Source of the DNA: Eulemur rufifrons
Lineage: Eukaryota; Chordata; Mammalia; Primates; Lemuridae
Reading direction: 5' to 3'
DNA length: 64,000 nucleotides
Assembly: GCF_041146395.1 (NCBI RefSeq)
Contig: NC_090999.1
Coordinates: 69,817,001-69,881,000, forward strand
Shown here piece after piece: positions 23,151 through 36,239 of this stretch (position 1 is the first letter of the stretch; each line of letters begins with the position of its first letter). Both the position numbers and the translations under genes were made by a program. Under the pieces are notes generated by a model that saw only the letters and a list, made by a program, of their open reading frames with translations, searched no databases and had not been told where the DNA came from.

Positions 23151-25734
23151 TTTGCATTTGTTATCATTATAGTTATTAGTGCTATTATTATCAATCCCAA
23201 GAAAGGACTCAGATATTCAGCATGAAGACCTCCCAAAATATTGATGTTTTTGATGTAAAAAGTGTCATGAACTATTTTCCTTCAGATTAAGCTCAAGAGA
23301 AAATCACTTTGCTTCTGAAAGACGTAGTCAGTGTCTTTTAAGTCTAGTTGGAGTTCAATAGTATTTTTCTATTTCTCAGAAGACATCAAAATAAAATGTT
23401 TTCCTTTCTTCATTTAGGAATGCACAAAAGAGGATGGATCAAAGAAATCAAGAACGATGAAATGACACTTTCAAATGTTATATCTGATTTTCAAATAGAA
23501 GTGTGTTATAGAGGGGAGGAGGATGTAGGTAGTGGGAAGTGCTTAAAAAGCAATTTGAAAACTATTTTTAAATAACACCATTTGAAAACTTGCAATTTCC
23601 TTGTTGTCTGAAATAGGCCTTGTTAGAGTTGGACCCATCAAATGCACTTTAATACATTAAGTGCCATTTCGGTTTTACAAGGATCTCGTCTAAGAGACTA
23701 AGAGCGCTGTACAGGGCAAGGTTAGGTCTTCTAAAAAATAGAGAGTGCCATCACTTCTTCCATTAACAATATAGAGCCACAGGGTTTATTGTACATGTGC
23801 CAGACACTGGTGCTTTTTCAGAGCACCATCTTCACTTCTTCAGAAATCAAGATTAAATAAGTTTAAGCAATAGATGAACACTTGAAAGATGGATATAAAA
23901 TGATTATTTTCTGTAAGTCATAGTATATTTCAAATTTCTCTATGATACTTGCCATTTAAATGAACACTTTAGTAAATATTTTTGTGAAGTAGAAATGGAG
24001 ATTTCATATAATCACAGCTTAACTTATTTTTTTTGTATATTTGGACAATAACAACATTATTTTATTTAATTTTACTTGGAGAATATCTGGTAAGCATCAG
24101 ATAGGCAAAGCCAGATAATAGTTAAAACTTTTTTGTACTTACATCACTGCTGAAATTAAACAAATGCTTGATGTCCATGTCCCATATGGTGACACCCACT
24201 GTTATTAGTAGTCTATTAAGCAAAGGACATCAAGGTAAAAAAGAGATATATTATTAATAAAATATATATTTTCATTTTTACAAGTATGCTTACATCTCAG
24301 AGTCCCAATGGTTTCTAATTAGGCATCAGAATGAACATACACTTGAATTTTCACATATATAACTTTAAAAACAGACAAACATATAGAAGTTCAGTTTCTT
24401 AATTTGCCAGTTACTATTCCCTGTAGTAGAAACAAATAATGCACAGAGATCATAACCATAGACTCCATAACTAGATTCCCACTTAGACCTTTCTACACAT
24501 GCAATCCTACAAAAATTACTTATTTTGAGGGCCTGAGTCCACTCACTTGACTAATGGGAGACAATAATAACACCAGACTCATATTTGTGAATATATAGTG
24601 ATATATTTCAGGTAGAGTGCTTACTATCAATCCTGGCATACAGTATATGATATATAAATGATAAATCTTAGTATTCATTTATACCACCTCAGGAAGTATT
24701 AATTTATACTATGTAATAACCACCATGAGCCTGAAAAATTTGTGACTCTCTTATTATCATGATCATTATTTGAGTTGTTAATATATTCATATATTGTTAT
24801 AATATTTTATTTATATAGAAATATACACATATATTTTCAGTTCATACATCCGTAAATTTTATAAGTCACATTTACAATTTTGAAAAGAGAACTTTCATAA
24901 ATTTTGATTGCTTTCTTATCTTTTAAGTTAAGTAAATTATTTAAAAATTACTTCTATCCATACAGTTTGCATGATGGTAATTTTTAATCTTTATATGGTA
25001 GAAGTCTTTGTATTTTGAGTATCTTTACAGTGATTATAAAAGTTTGTGATTTAAGTAAAATATGTAAATGAACTTAAGTGATATTTGCATACTAAGATGG
25101 GTTTAATCATAATATTCATAATCAAGTAAAAATTATTTTAGGTAAGTGTAGCTTTAATGAATGTGGTGAATTAGCTTTAATTTGCAAATGAGTGCTTTTA
25201 AATAATGTTTTTAAAATTTGACTTGATATAAAAAATTGATCATTCTCTTACAAGTTTAAAGAAAATATCAGAAACAGATGACTATTTAATTCAACTGCTT
25301 TTTCTTCATTTCTGAATAGAAAATTTTAAAGTACCTTATCAAACTATTGTCTAATAAATAACAATATAATGAATAGTAACAGTAGAGTCTCTGTTAATTA
25401 TTCAAATGACTTACTAAACCTTTGAAAATGATAAAATTTTAATTTCCGGTTAGTAATCATCTCATCTATAAAGGCACAATCAACTGAAAAACAAATCATG
25501 AATTACTGTACAATTTAAATTTCCTGGAAAGTGTATGTAATAAATGCAGGAATATAATTAATACTGGTTTCTTGTATCTAGTTTATAAAGAAAATTAAGA
25601 AGCACCCAATATTCCTTAATTATTTTTGAAATAAAGTAGAATTTGAGTAAATAATTTAATTTAATTTAATTTATTAGTAGTCCCCTGTCTATATGTGGAA
25701 GCAAGATAATACAGTTTTTAAAAATATGAATGTC
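23151..25734. other. Unassigned AT-rich DNA
   Basis: Mostly unrecognised. The interval 24530-24665 ('ccactcacttgactaatggg' to 'cctggcatacagtatatgat') is a weak MIR-like match in plus orientation. A (TTTAA)n run lies at about 25650-25672. Confidence 0.45.
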
Positions 25735-25930
25735 TGAGTAAGGAGGTCTCTCGTCTAATCCTGGCACCATACTTGCTCTCTGACCATTGTCAAATTATTT
25801 AACTTCTCTAATACTTTTCACATCTAAAATAGCAATAATTTATGTTTCCTATATTTATTGAATTACGTAGTACTGTCTTTGGCAATCATTTAGAAAATAG
25901 CAAGTACTTAATAAATATTAACTATTGTCA
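25735..25930 (+). mobile_element. MIR SINE, degenerate
   Basis: 'ctaatcctggcaccatactt', 'ctgaccattgtcaaattatt', 'taacttctctaatac' and the end 'agcaagtacttaataaatat' follow the MIR order over most of its length. Confidence 0.62.
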
Positions 25931-26576
25931 TTATAACTATTATTGTTTCCTAGAAGGAAAAACATATCTTTACAAGTATACTTCTTAAGTAGTATTCCCA
26001 CTATTATGGGATCTATGCATGTTTTAGAGGAAAATTACAGACTATGGTAAACTCCTATACCAACCAGAAGTGGTTAAGTAATCTTTTGTAGCCACTCCTG
26101 GAATAATCACATGAACCTTGTGGCTTTCCAAGCATGAGGCTGACATAAGATATGTTTGGTCTACCCTAAGTTTGATGATAGACACTTGAATCACTTATCC
26201 AACAAGCATATGTTCTATACAACTTATATGGCTCTCATCCCCCTCACCTCCTCACTGTGAAACCTGATTTCTATACATCCTATCCATTGGAACCATGCAT
26301 AGATGTTGCTCTACTCCATTGTTCAGCCCATTCTGTAGTTAAGCATACCTATAGAGGACAACCCAGTTTTCTGTACTTTGGAGAGAAGTTAAAAGTGATT
26401 TATAATATGAGCCAATGCCCCCAAATTTGTGCAGTGTCAAAATTAAATGGGTGTGAAGTACAAATCCATTTGAGAGTGACTTGTTGTCATGTAAGACAAT
26501 TCAACTTATGACTGTATTTTCTCGTCCTATTTAAAAATATTTTCCAAGAAGAATTATTTTAACATCTAACTTATTT

Positions 26577-27006
26577 TGAATTACAGGCCCTTTGAGGTCA
26601 AAAAGCACAGATTGACCCGATCAAAAGATCAAAGGGGCAATTGATTTCCCTTCCTCTTCCTGTTATCTAAATATATTGCAGGAAGGAAGATCAAGAATGC
26701 ACTCAGACCTGGCCCAAATCATTTAAATATAACACCTGTCTCTCAGATTAATTTAATTTGCAAAGAGAATCATTTCCGAGTCAATCTGTTTCCCTATCCA
26801 TTTGCCCTCCCTAGTACCATGTGTCAACCCTAAACAGAATTACCTGTACTCTTCATTTCCCCTCCCCTCCAAAAAAAATCTGAACTTCATTGGGATGTTG
26901 ATTAATCACTCTGTGATAAATCTTTCTCTTATTAATCTGCCTTCATTGTGAGTCGATCTTTCAGCGAACTTTCAGGGAAAAGGGAAAGTTTCCCCTCACC
27001 CCTACA
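26577..27006 (+). mobile_element. Probable ERV1-like solo LTR
   Basis: The right end has 'tctcttattaatctgcctt', 'tcagcgaactttcaggg' and 'cccctcacccctaca', a 3'-end pattern I associate with ERV1-class LTRs. The sequence is clearly more GC-rich than its surroundings. No adjoining retroviral genes are seen. The left edge is an estimate and the family name is not assigned. Confidence 0.5.
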
Positions 27007-27019
27007 CCTCTCTGTATGT

Positions 27020-27135
27020 AGGTTTATAAAAGGGGGATAATGATAGAACCTATATCAAGTTGTTATGATAAGAATTAATTGAGCCAATATTATTAAAGTA
27101 CCTAGAATAATACCTGGAACACAGTAAAACCTATA
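27020..27135 (+). mobile_element. MIR 3' fragment
   Basis: 'gggggataatgatagaacc', 'ataagaattaattgagc' and 'aataatacctggaacacagt' match the MIR 3' half in order. Confidence 0.6.
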
Positions 27136-29745
27136 AAACTGTATATAAAGTGATTTTAAAAATCATCACTGGATTTATAATCTGTGTGGAGAGAGAATGA
27201 AACATAGGATGATTGTTTTGAAAAATTTAATTGCCTTTCTACAGAGAAGGATCTGGTATGAATATAGTGAAAAAAGAAAGAAAGAAAGAAAGAGGCTGCA
27301 CTAACTAGATATGATTTAGCATTGTATAGCATACGAGGGAATTTTTTAATCTATTTCTCCTTACTACTCTCTCATTTGGCTCTCACATAGGAAACTGATT
27401 TAATGTGTGTAATTAATACTTTTTAGTTTGCATACATTTTTGCAAAAGTTACATTATTGTTTTGTGTGCATTTTTAATTTGCAAAAATGCTATTGCATCA
27501 TATACATTATATTTCTTACTTTTTTCAGTAATCACATGCTATTAATATTTGCCATCAGTTTCTATATCTTTAAGCCATTTCTTTCAACCATTGAGTCATA
27601 CTTCATGGTGTGCATTCAGCCGATTGTACCCATTTTGCTCTCCAAGTAACTGGCAAATATTTTTAAAAACTAGTTAGTGCTCGTAGCTAGTAGAGACTAG
27701 AAGCTACAAGAACATCTATGCACTGCTAGTTAAAAGGGCAGACTGGAAAGCCTAGTGAAAAGAAATCTTGTATTAGTTGTTCAGATTAAATAATAGATCA
27801 CTGTTTTAATGTGCATATTTCTCACAAATGATGTTCTCATACTTTCCTTATACACGTGCTTGTTAGATATTTGGTTATTCTTGTCAGTTACACAATTGTT
27901 CTATTAGTTTTCTCCTTTAGAAATAGCTTCCTAAATGTTTTGCATAATAATCTCAATTTATTTTAGACATTGAAATATCTTTTCATGAACAATCTTCTGT
28001 TTCTTAACTTGGTCTGCAGTATCTTTGGTTAAACAGGTATTGATTTTTTTAACCTTTTTACATTTTATTTAACTTAATCATAAGTAGTAGAAATACACTT
28101 TAAATACAGTCTACAGGCTGAGCATATGGGGGCAATGAAAAATACTTTCTTTGAATAATGGATCATGGTGACCTCTCACATCAAAGTTAACTTTATAAAA
28201 ACTTATTGTTAAATTGATTACATTTTAGAAAGTCATCAGGTAAAAACATACATAGCTACACACACACACACAAACAGAAAGACATATATGGAAGCTTCCT
28301 TTAATCTTTCACGCAGCCTGATTTCTACATAGATAAAGGATTCTGAAATAGAAAATAATTTTGAATTTTAGTATAGATAAATAATCAAGAGCAAGTAAAT
28401 TCTAACTATGTTTTACTGCTTTCATCTGTAAAAAAAATGAATATTAATACTGGATACTATAAAATATTGTCAAAATAAATAAATGAAAAATATAATTATT
28501 GTTTTACAAATATATTTTTCTCCTCCTTCCAAATTAGTTTACTAATTATTTTCTAAATACTACAGAAAGGGAAATACCAATAAGCTTTAAAAGCCAAACT
28601 ATACTTTAGTTGGCAAATAAATACATTTAGGAGATGATAATTTCATTAACTTTGATTTACATGTAACTGATCATTCATAAGTACAGTCAACTGTGGAGCA
28701 ACCCAATTTCTAGACCCTTACCCTTATACTTTAATTTAATAACCTTCAGCATCATTAAATTATAATATTTATATCATGGATTTTGCCTATAAAATTGTGC
28801 TTTGTAACTCTATGCAAACTGAATTAGCTGGACATGTCACAATCTTAACAATTTATAAAAATTATAATAAAGGAGACGTGACAAAAGAAACCAATAGAAC
28901 CACTAAATTTAAAATAACAAAAAACAAATTTTTTAAGTCTTCCTAGCAGTTATTTTCAAATGCTCTTAGTGCCTAAGAAATATTGTCCTTGATTTTGCAA
29001 ATTCTTTTTGTCATGCTAATGAATGTATTTAGTCCTCACATTAAAAACATAAATATATACTATTTCCTTTTATAAAAAGATCTGCTTTTATTATGTAAGT
29101 TACTTGTTAATTTTAACTAGGACATGGTACTCATTCAAATAATGCTGTGGCCAATTTAGGAGAGCCTACTTCACAAAGTATTGCCTGATAATGTTTTTCC
29201 ATCAACAGAGCCCTTGAAACTGTTTAGCTGCTTAGGCATTTACTATTGAAAAATGCATCCATCTCTGAAAACAAGATGGAGGGAAATGCAGTCCTCATTT
29301 TCCAGTACTTAATTTGTTCAAAGGACTGTAGCAATTTCAAGAGGTGCTAAACTATGCATGCATAAGGCTTGATCATGCTAACAATGAAGAAGTATAATGA
29401 GCATTTATGATTTGGATTGAAGAGTTTCAAAAGGATGCAAATTAGTATCTTATCTAAAAGGACAAAAAATATTCCATCAAGTTAAGCAGCAATTTGCCAG
29501 ACTTTAAGCTTATCACAAGCATTTAAAAAACAACCAGTATTTACTACACTTGCTGAGAGTATATATGTCAGTTCATTTCCCCAATGGTAAAGCAGTTAAA
29601 AGATATCAAGGATTCTCCCAAGTCATAACAAAGTATACAAGAGAGGGAGGAGGTGATGGTAATAACTGTGAAATGTCAGTTGAGAAAACAGAGTATAAAT
29701 TTAAATGTCAAATTTAAGAGCAAAAATATGTCATACATATCTATC
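27136..29745. other. Unassigned AT-rich DNA
   Basis: About 2.6 kb with short simple repeats ((AAAG)n at 27271-27294, (CA)n at about 28259-28272) and otherwise no recognised feature. Confidence 0.5.
27271..27294. repeat. (AAAG)n microsatellite
   Basis: Five consecutive GAAA-type units after an A run. Confidence 0.9.
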
Positions 29746-30055
29746 TGTATTAGTTTTCTCTTGTGTAACAAACTACCAAAAACTCACTTGTTTAAAGCAA
29801 CACCCCCTTATTCTGATCCAGCTCTGTAAGTGAAAAGTCTGGACGGACTTAGCTTGGCTGTCAGTTTAGGCTGTACCAAGACCAAATTCAAGATGTCAGC
29901 TGGGTTGGACTCATCTGCAATTCTGGGGAAGAATCTATTTCCAAGCTCATTTCTTTGGATGGCAGAATTCAGTTCCTTGCAGTTGTAGGACTGACGAGGA
30001 AAAGAAAGAAAGAAGGCACCAATTCTCTCTCTAATAGGACAGGGCGGAAATTCTT
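29746..30055 (-). mobile_element. MaLR-type LTR remnant (MLT1-like)
   Basis: Begins with 'tgtattagttttctcttgtg' and 'taacaaactacca', the reverse of the 3' end of MLT1-group LTRs, and continues with 'catttctttggatggcagaa' and 'gttccttgcagttgtaggac', which also occur in that group. It has decayed at the right side. Confidence 0.55.
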
Positions 30056-30369
30056 TTTTCTTCCCTCATTCTTCCACCCTGACATTCTTTCCCTCAGATA
30101 TTCTTTGTGTTTTTTTTTTTTTTAAAAAAAGTCAAGGAATGACACTTAACAACTTTTCTTGGTATGGGGGACTAGACCAGAAACCCATATTCCAGTCCAG
30201 GTGTCTACCTACAGAAAGCTGTGTGTAGGTAGATATATTTGAGCAGCAGAAATGGCTGATGATACTATATATTAATATAATACCATCTCTTTCTTTAGTT
30301 ACACCACCCAAACATCATTTCAGGAGCTGATAAAAAATAAATAATTTCCCACAAAGTTACCATTAGAGA

Positions 30370-30960
30370 ATTTTATGCTGTCTACTGAAAAAGAGTCACC
30401 AAGTCTCTTTTAGAAAGGAGACTTTATTTATTATAAAACGTTACCACCTGCAGGCTGCCCATCCTGACAGGTTGGGAAGAGAGACCAGCACTTCAGGGAG
30501 TGAGGGGTAAGACAGGAATTTATGCTGAACAGGTTGGCCAAGCATACATATTCAACAGGTTACTGGGGAACTCTGAATATTTATGAAGGACACCCAAACA
30601 CATGCATATTAGGTTGACATGTATGTAACATACGTCCCATGATCACTTTGAGGTTGAGACTTAACATTTAAATATATTGTAATTAGGTCATATATGTGAA
30701 AAGGTGAAAGTCCATGAACTGTGCATCCTCAGGAGACCAGCCAGAACTAGTCCATGGCTGCCAGTCATCTATTAAGAAGAAAATCTTTGTGATCCAAAAT
30801 AGCTGTCATGTCATGTCGGTAGCTATATAGGCTGCACTGGCCATAGGATGAAGTAAGAGAAGAAGTCTTCCTTCCCGCCTTTTGTTTTTCTCATGTTAGC
30901 TTTGATAACATCTAGTAATGATTAGCAAGGGGAAGGAGGGTAGAAGCAAGTGGGACATGG
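30370..30960 (-). mobile_element. Probable retroviral LTR remnant
   Basis: Reversed, it carries an AATAAAG polyadenylation signal ('aaaggagactttatttatta' here), followed by moderately GC-rich sequence ('accacctgcaggctgcccat', 'gaacaggttggccaagcata') unlike the flanks. This layout is typical of the R/U5 side of an LTR, but the family was not identified and both edges are estimates. Confidence 0.4.
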
Positions 30961-31310
30961 CTGGCTTCTGTGGTGTCAGGAACTCGAAATTTTGGGATCT
31001 TTTAGTCAAAGAAGGGTCTATTAGTCTGTTGAAGGAGGGTAGGACTTTTATTCAATTCTCAATGCCACCATAAAAGAGGCACTATTAAGCAGAGAAAGTC
31101 AAGGACAGCTTTTTGTTTTTCCTCTAAATTACAGATTTCTTTGAAAATTCTATCTTTGGTATCATTCTTATTGTAAGTTTGGGTATATAGAGATAATAGA
31201 CCCACTACAGAAGTCATTTTGCAAAGTCCACACATTCACAAATCATTCATGACATGTATTTATGTTGTAAGCACTTTTTAAAAGTATTGGGTTTATATTG
31301 GATATTAAAT

Positions 31311-31641
31311 TTTTTTTTTTTTTGAGACAGAGTCTTGCTTTGTTGCCCGGGCTAGAGTGAGTGCTGTGGCGACAGCCTAGCTCACAGCAACCTCAAACTC
31401 CTGGGCTTAAGCGATCCTCCTGCCTCAGCCTCCCGAGTAGCTGGGACTACAGGCATGTGCCACCATGCTCGGCTACTTTTTCTATATAGATTTTAGTTGG
31501 CCAGATAATTTCTTTCTATTTTTAGTAGATACGGGGTCTTGCTCTTGCTCAGGCTGGTCTCAAACTCCTGACCTGGAGCGATCCACCCGCCTCGGCCTCC
31601 CAGAGTGCTAAGATTACAGGCCTAAGCCACTGCGCCCAGCC
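31311..31641 (-). mobile_element. Strepsirrhine Alu, dimeric
   Basis: Complete reversed Alu with poly(T), 'gagacagagtcttgctttg', linker 'ttttagttggccagataa' and the left arm end 'ctgcgcccagcc'. A 10-bp duplication 'gatattaaat' is at 31301-31310 and 31642-31651. Confidence 0.96.
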
Positions 31642-31651
31642 GATATTAAAT

Positions 31652-34600
31652 ATTTTTTCACTTTTGCTACATCATCATAGAAAAAAGTTCTATAAGCAAG
31701 CCTCTAGTTGTCTAGAAATATTCTACATCACTAACAATTAAGCTTTCCTGCAAATATAAATGCTTTTGTAAAATGACAGTTTCCAAGGGGAATGACTCAA
31801 AAGTTATCTTTGTCCTCCAAGTGCTAAACCTGGATAGAAGAGGATTGAGGAGCTTCATCATCATTTTGTTTGATTTTCATGAATTATTGTCTAGAATGTG
31901 CTACTCAAAATGTGCTTCTGTGTTGAGATAAGAAAATTGCTCCTGAATATAAATCCTTGCCAAATACATGCATACTTGGAATATATACTCAGTTGTTTCT
32001 TCCAATGTCCAAGCTATATTCCAGGCATTTTAAAATGAGTTTAACATTTGAGGGCCAGGGTACAATGATAATATTATTATTTCTGGCTATCACATAACAG
32101 TTGCTTCAAAAAATACTAGTTGAACTAAGCAATAATAATAATTATATGTTTCTTTTGCAAAGAAATCAAATAAATACTTTTATATGTACTGCATACCTAT
32201 GTACATTATAATTTTTACTGGTTGCTTATGAAATACAGTAGGAGCAGAAATATTTCAGATTATGTTGAAATTTAATTGCTTCTATAATTTAATAGCTTCG
32301 TTATATGACTTTGAAGACATGGAGAGGGAATTTTTCTGTGAGTTACTTTAAAATACACACACACATATATGCCCCATATAAGTCTTGATGAAGGGAAACA
32401 TCTAGGAGAGAACTAAAAAGTGGGCACCTCTTTTGAGATGTTATTGCTGTTCTTCATATCAGAAATGACCAGATAATCTATAGGTAATATCATCTATCTT
32501 AACAAAAAGAAAGATAAAACATTTAAATTTTAGTATTTAAACTACTGGAAAGATAATTTCCAGTTGGTAAAATATTCCCTTGGGTCAAATTGGCCTCAAT
32601 TAATCAATTAATTCCCCATCGGTGTTACTTAGTGTGTGTATATCTATCTATCTCTATATATGTGTGTCTGTGTATCTGTATATATGTATTATATATATGT
32701 GTATATATACTCTTTATATACACTTAATATTTATTTATTTTTTTATCTTCTAATCATTGAATCCCAGGTCCCAATCTTCCCAGTTTTCTACTCTAATATG
32801 ACTTGAACCCAACTACCTTCTTTTGAAGAAAATAAGCACTGCAAAAGATAATCATTAAAGAAATAAACAATTTCTTACCTTAAAAATTTCATTCCAACCT
32901 TCCCCAAAGCCAATTTGTCTCAAAGTATGAAAGGCCAACTTTACTGTACCCAAGGTCTAGCAGAAATCCATGGGGAATTTTATGTGGATTTTTTTTCCTA
33001 TTCTATCTCCATTCCCTTCTCATCCTCTGGTTGATCTGATGTAGGGGATGGGGGGAGTGTACTTCACATTACACAGTTCAGGAGTCCAACATTTTCAGCA
33101 TTAGTGAGTTCAATATTCTGAAGTAAGTCTCTGCTCTCAAGACCAAGAGATTTTTCTCATTTTATGGTGTGAAATAAGTTTCTATTTTTTTTTCCTGAGG
33201 TCATAGATGCAGTTATGAGTTTCAACCTCCTGAGAAAATCCTGCACTTTGTACACAGAGGTATTTTCTTCATCACTGCAAAACAGTCACTTGTTTATTGT
33301 ATCCAGAAAGACATCGGGTAACAAGAGTTTCCAAAGCCCAACTCACAATGGAACTGATTAGGGAATACCAAAATTGCCTATGGATGAAAAAGAATAAGTT
33401 GATGCAAGATCCTTTTGACTGAAAACTAGAAAACACCCTTTGAAGAGTCTAGAAACACGCTTTCTTACACAGATCTTATGAATCTTTGGCAGTTCTCCAA
33501 GCTCCAGCTCTGCCATGTGTGCTAATCTTGCCTCGCCCGTCCTGTAGGCACAGCTTCAAGTCCCTCTCAGAAGTCATGCTGCCCTAATAAGCAAATTCAG
33601 GTTAACTTCGATCTTGCCAGGATTCTCTCCCTGGTCACTAATAATCAGAACACATTCTTCACTCCAATTTTTTCCTTGCAGGATCTCCACCTTGCCCAAA
33701 CCCAAATTTCCATCCTGGAAAAGGAAAAATTAGAAGTCATTATACTGTAACGGATTTATCACTGGCAGGTCATTAGAGATGTAAAGGAATTTCTGAAGGA
33801 GGGAATTTTAGAAATGCCAATTATAGTCACACTCATAGAGCTCTTAATAAGAACAAAAAGTTGATTAAATACAGTCACAGCTTGGAATCACAAAAGGCAT
33901 GAGAGGTGCCTAATAAATCTGACAATTTTTGAAGGCCGAGCACAAAGAATCAGCAGGAGAAATCTCAGGGCTAATCTTTCTTTGGTTTGCGAGCACTTTC
34001 AACACACTACAGCATACAAAAGACTAATTCACGAGGTCAAGAAGTAGGACATGGTGGAGTGCACACTGAAAACAATCTCAGAAAGTTTTAGGTGGTAAAG
34101 GACTTCAGGTGGACAACGTGCTTTAAAATGAATAGCATCTGAGAGACATTTTACTCAGACAGGGATCTAGTTTTAGGCAATCTGACTGTTAATTACCAAG
34201 GAAAAGGAATATAGCATGAGATAAAATATGTAATTAATAGAAAATTCAGACTACTGGCAAGCCCATAACAAAAGTAAAAATAAAATAAAACTGAACAGTT
34301 TGACTAGTTTAAAACATTAGGAGAGAGCTTAGTTATAATTCTTTTAAATAAATATTTAGCTAGGACACAAAAACTATGAGGTGATATTATAAGGACAAGG
34401 ATAAACAGAGAAATAAAGAAAATTAGTGCCTATACATTCAGGCAAAGATATCAGTGGAGGGAAGAAAAGTTATTGAGTTTGGATATTAAGACCTTGTTTA
34501 TCATTATTGATTAAGAATAAAATGGAATAAAATAGTCACTAGTCAAAATCAGTTAAAGTGAAACAAAATATTTTTGAGCAATAACATTACTGCCTATTAT

Positions 34601-35114
34601 CTGAAACTGACTTCACATTACTTAGTACCTATAATTTCTCTAACTTAAAAACATTTTATACTTCTTTACATTTTTTTCTTAGTCTCACCAAGTCTAATGT
34701 TCGACATACATGACTTGTCTGCTTCTATCTCACACTTCCTCCATGAACACATACTTAAGGCTTCTAAGTACGCCCCAGAATATCCAAATTCTATGACAGG
34801 TAAATTAACATAGTCTTATCTTAACACAATGTTGTGCTCTATAAATCCTATCTCAAGTATCCCCATTTTTCTCTTCTGAACCTACATTTCCTAAGCCACT
34901 GAGGATGCCCATCATGTGGGAGCCCTTTACTAAGGTCTTGCTTCACATGTGAAACTTGTTACTAAAGTTTTAGACAAATATGTTTCTCACTAGCTGTGCC
35001 ATAGCAAAAAATGAACGAATATGAGATTGTGAATAGCCCATAATGGCATACATAGTAGGATATTTCATAAGAGCATTTGTGTGGCTTTATAGTAAAGATT
35101 CCTGTAGCTAAGGT
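31652..35114. other. Unassigned DNA
   Basis: About 3.4 kb. Contains a (TA/TG)-rich low-complexity stretch at about 32636-32725. The interval 33480-33720 is less AT-rich than its surroundings, but no exon, splice pattern or repeat family could be supported there. Confidence 0.45.
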
Positions 35115-35290
35115 AACAGCTATTTTTGATTGTCTATGATGTACAGAGGCACTCTTCTGATACTTTACACAAATTACCTAATTTAATGCTCCCACAAAAA
35201 GCTATTAAGTAGAAATTATTCCTATTTTATAGTTAGAAATTTGAAGAACAAAGAAGTAACTTCCAAAAAATCACATTATTCAATAATTTA
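35115..35290 (-). mobile_element. MIR SINE, degenerate
   Basis: 'gatgtacagaggcactcttc', 'acaaattacctaatttaatg', 'attcctattttatagttaga' and 'agtaacttccaaaaaatcac' follow the MIR minus-strand order at low identity. Confidence 0.5.
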
Positions 35291-36239
35291 TTTTGGCATA
35301 GTCAGGCTTTGAGCTTTATTTCATCTTTGTCTAAAACTTATGCTTGGAACCACTTTGATACCTGTGCACAGAGAAATAGGACAGCAGCAAAGTAAATGAC
35401 TCACAACACAATTTTACCTAAGGTCATCGCTATCCTACTAGGATGTTAGTTGAAGCCAAGATATAGATCATTACTGAAAAGGACCTGTAAAACGTTCTAA
35501 TATTGATATGCCTCAGAAATAAGAGGGACTGTAGGATATTTAGCAAGAGAGGCAGCTGTCATTAGCTAACAAAATATAATTCTTTTAAAACAATGTTACA
35601 AGTACCTCACTGAACTGGGTTCATTTATACTAAATGAAGTTTTCAGACAAGGTAATATTTAATCTACAGTATCCTACACTAATTGAAGAAATATGAAAAT
35701 TTTGACCATTGAAGAAGCCACTCAAAATAACATGTCCTACTTTAAGTTAATTTTATCTGTGCAATTAAGGCAAGTTAATGAAAGTTATATTATAACTATA
35801 CTTTAACATATAATATTCTGAGATATGAATATATTCTGCACTTGTTGCACTGCATGTTAATAATAAATAGTGGCTGTTTAGATCAAATAGAAAAAAGCGA
35901 TGTCAAAGGATAAAACAAAGACTACCAAAAAAAAGAAGAAAATGAAAAACTTAATCTATTACTTACAAAGCAAATAATAAACACCAAGGAAGAAATTCAC
36001 ATAATAGTTCTCTGAAGGGGGAAAGTCAAAAACTATTAAATGCTAGAAAGGAGGCATTTGTAATCTTTATCTGAATCATTTAAAACTATTGTAGATAGGA
36101 AAAAAAATGAGGCTATACACATTTGACTAAAGTTAAGTTGCATTGTTCGTTGGAAAGTAATTCAGTTCAGGCCAGCAATAAATTCCCAGAGATCACTTGG
36201 AACAAATTAAAATAAAACACAATTTAAAATTTTTTTAGC

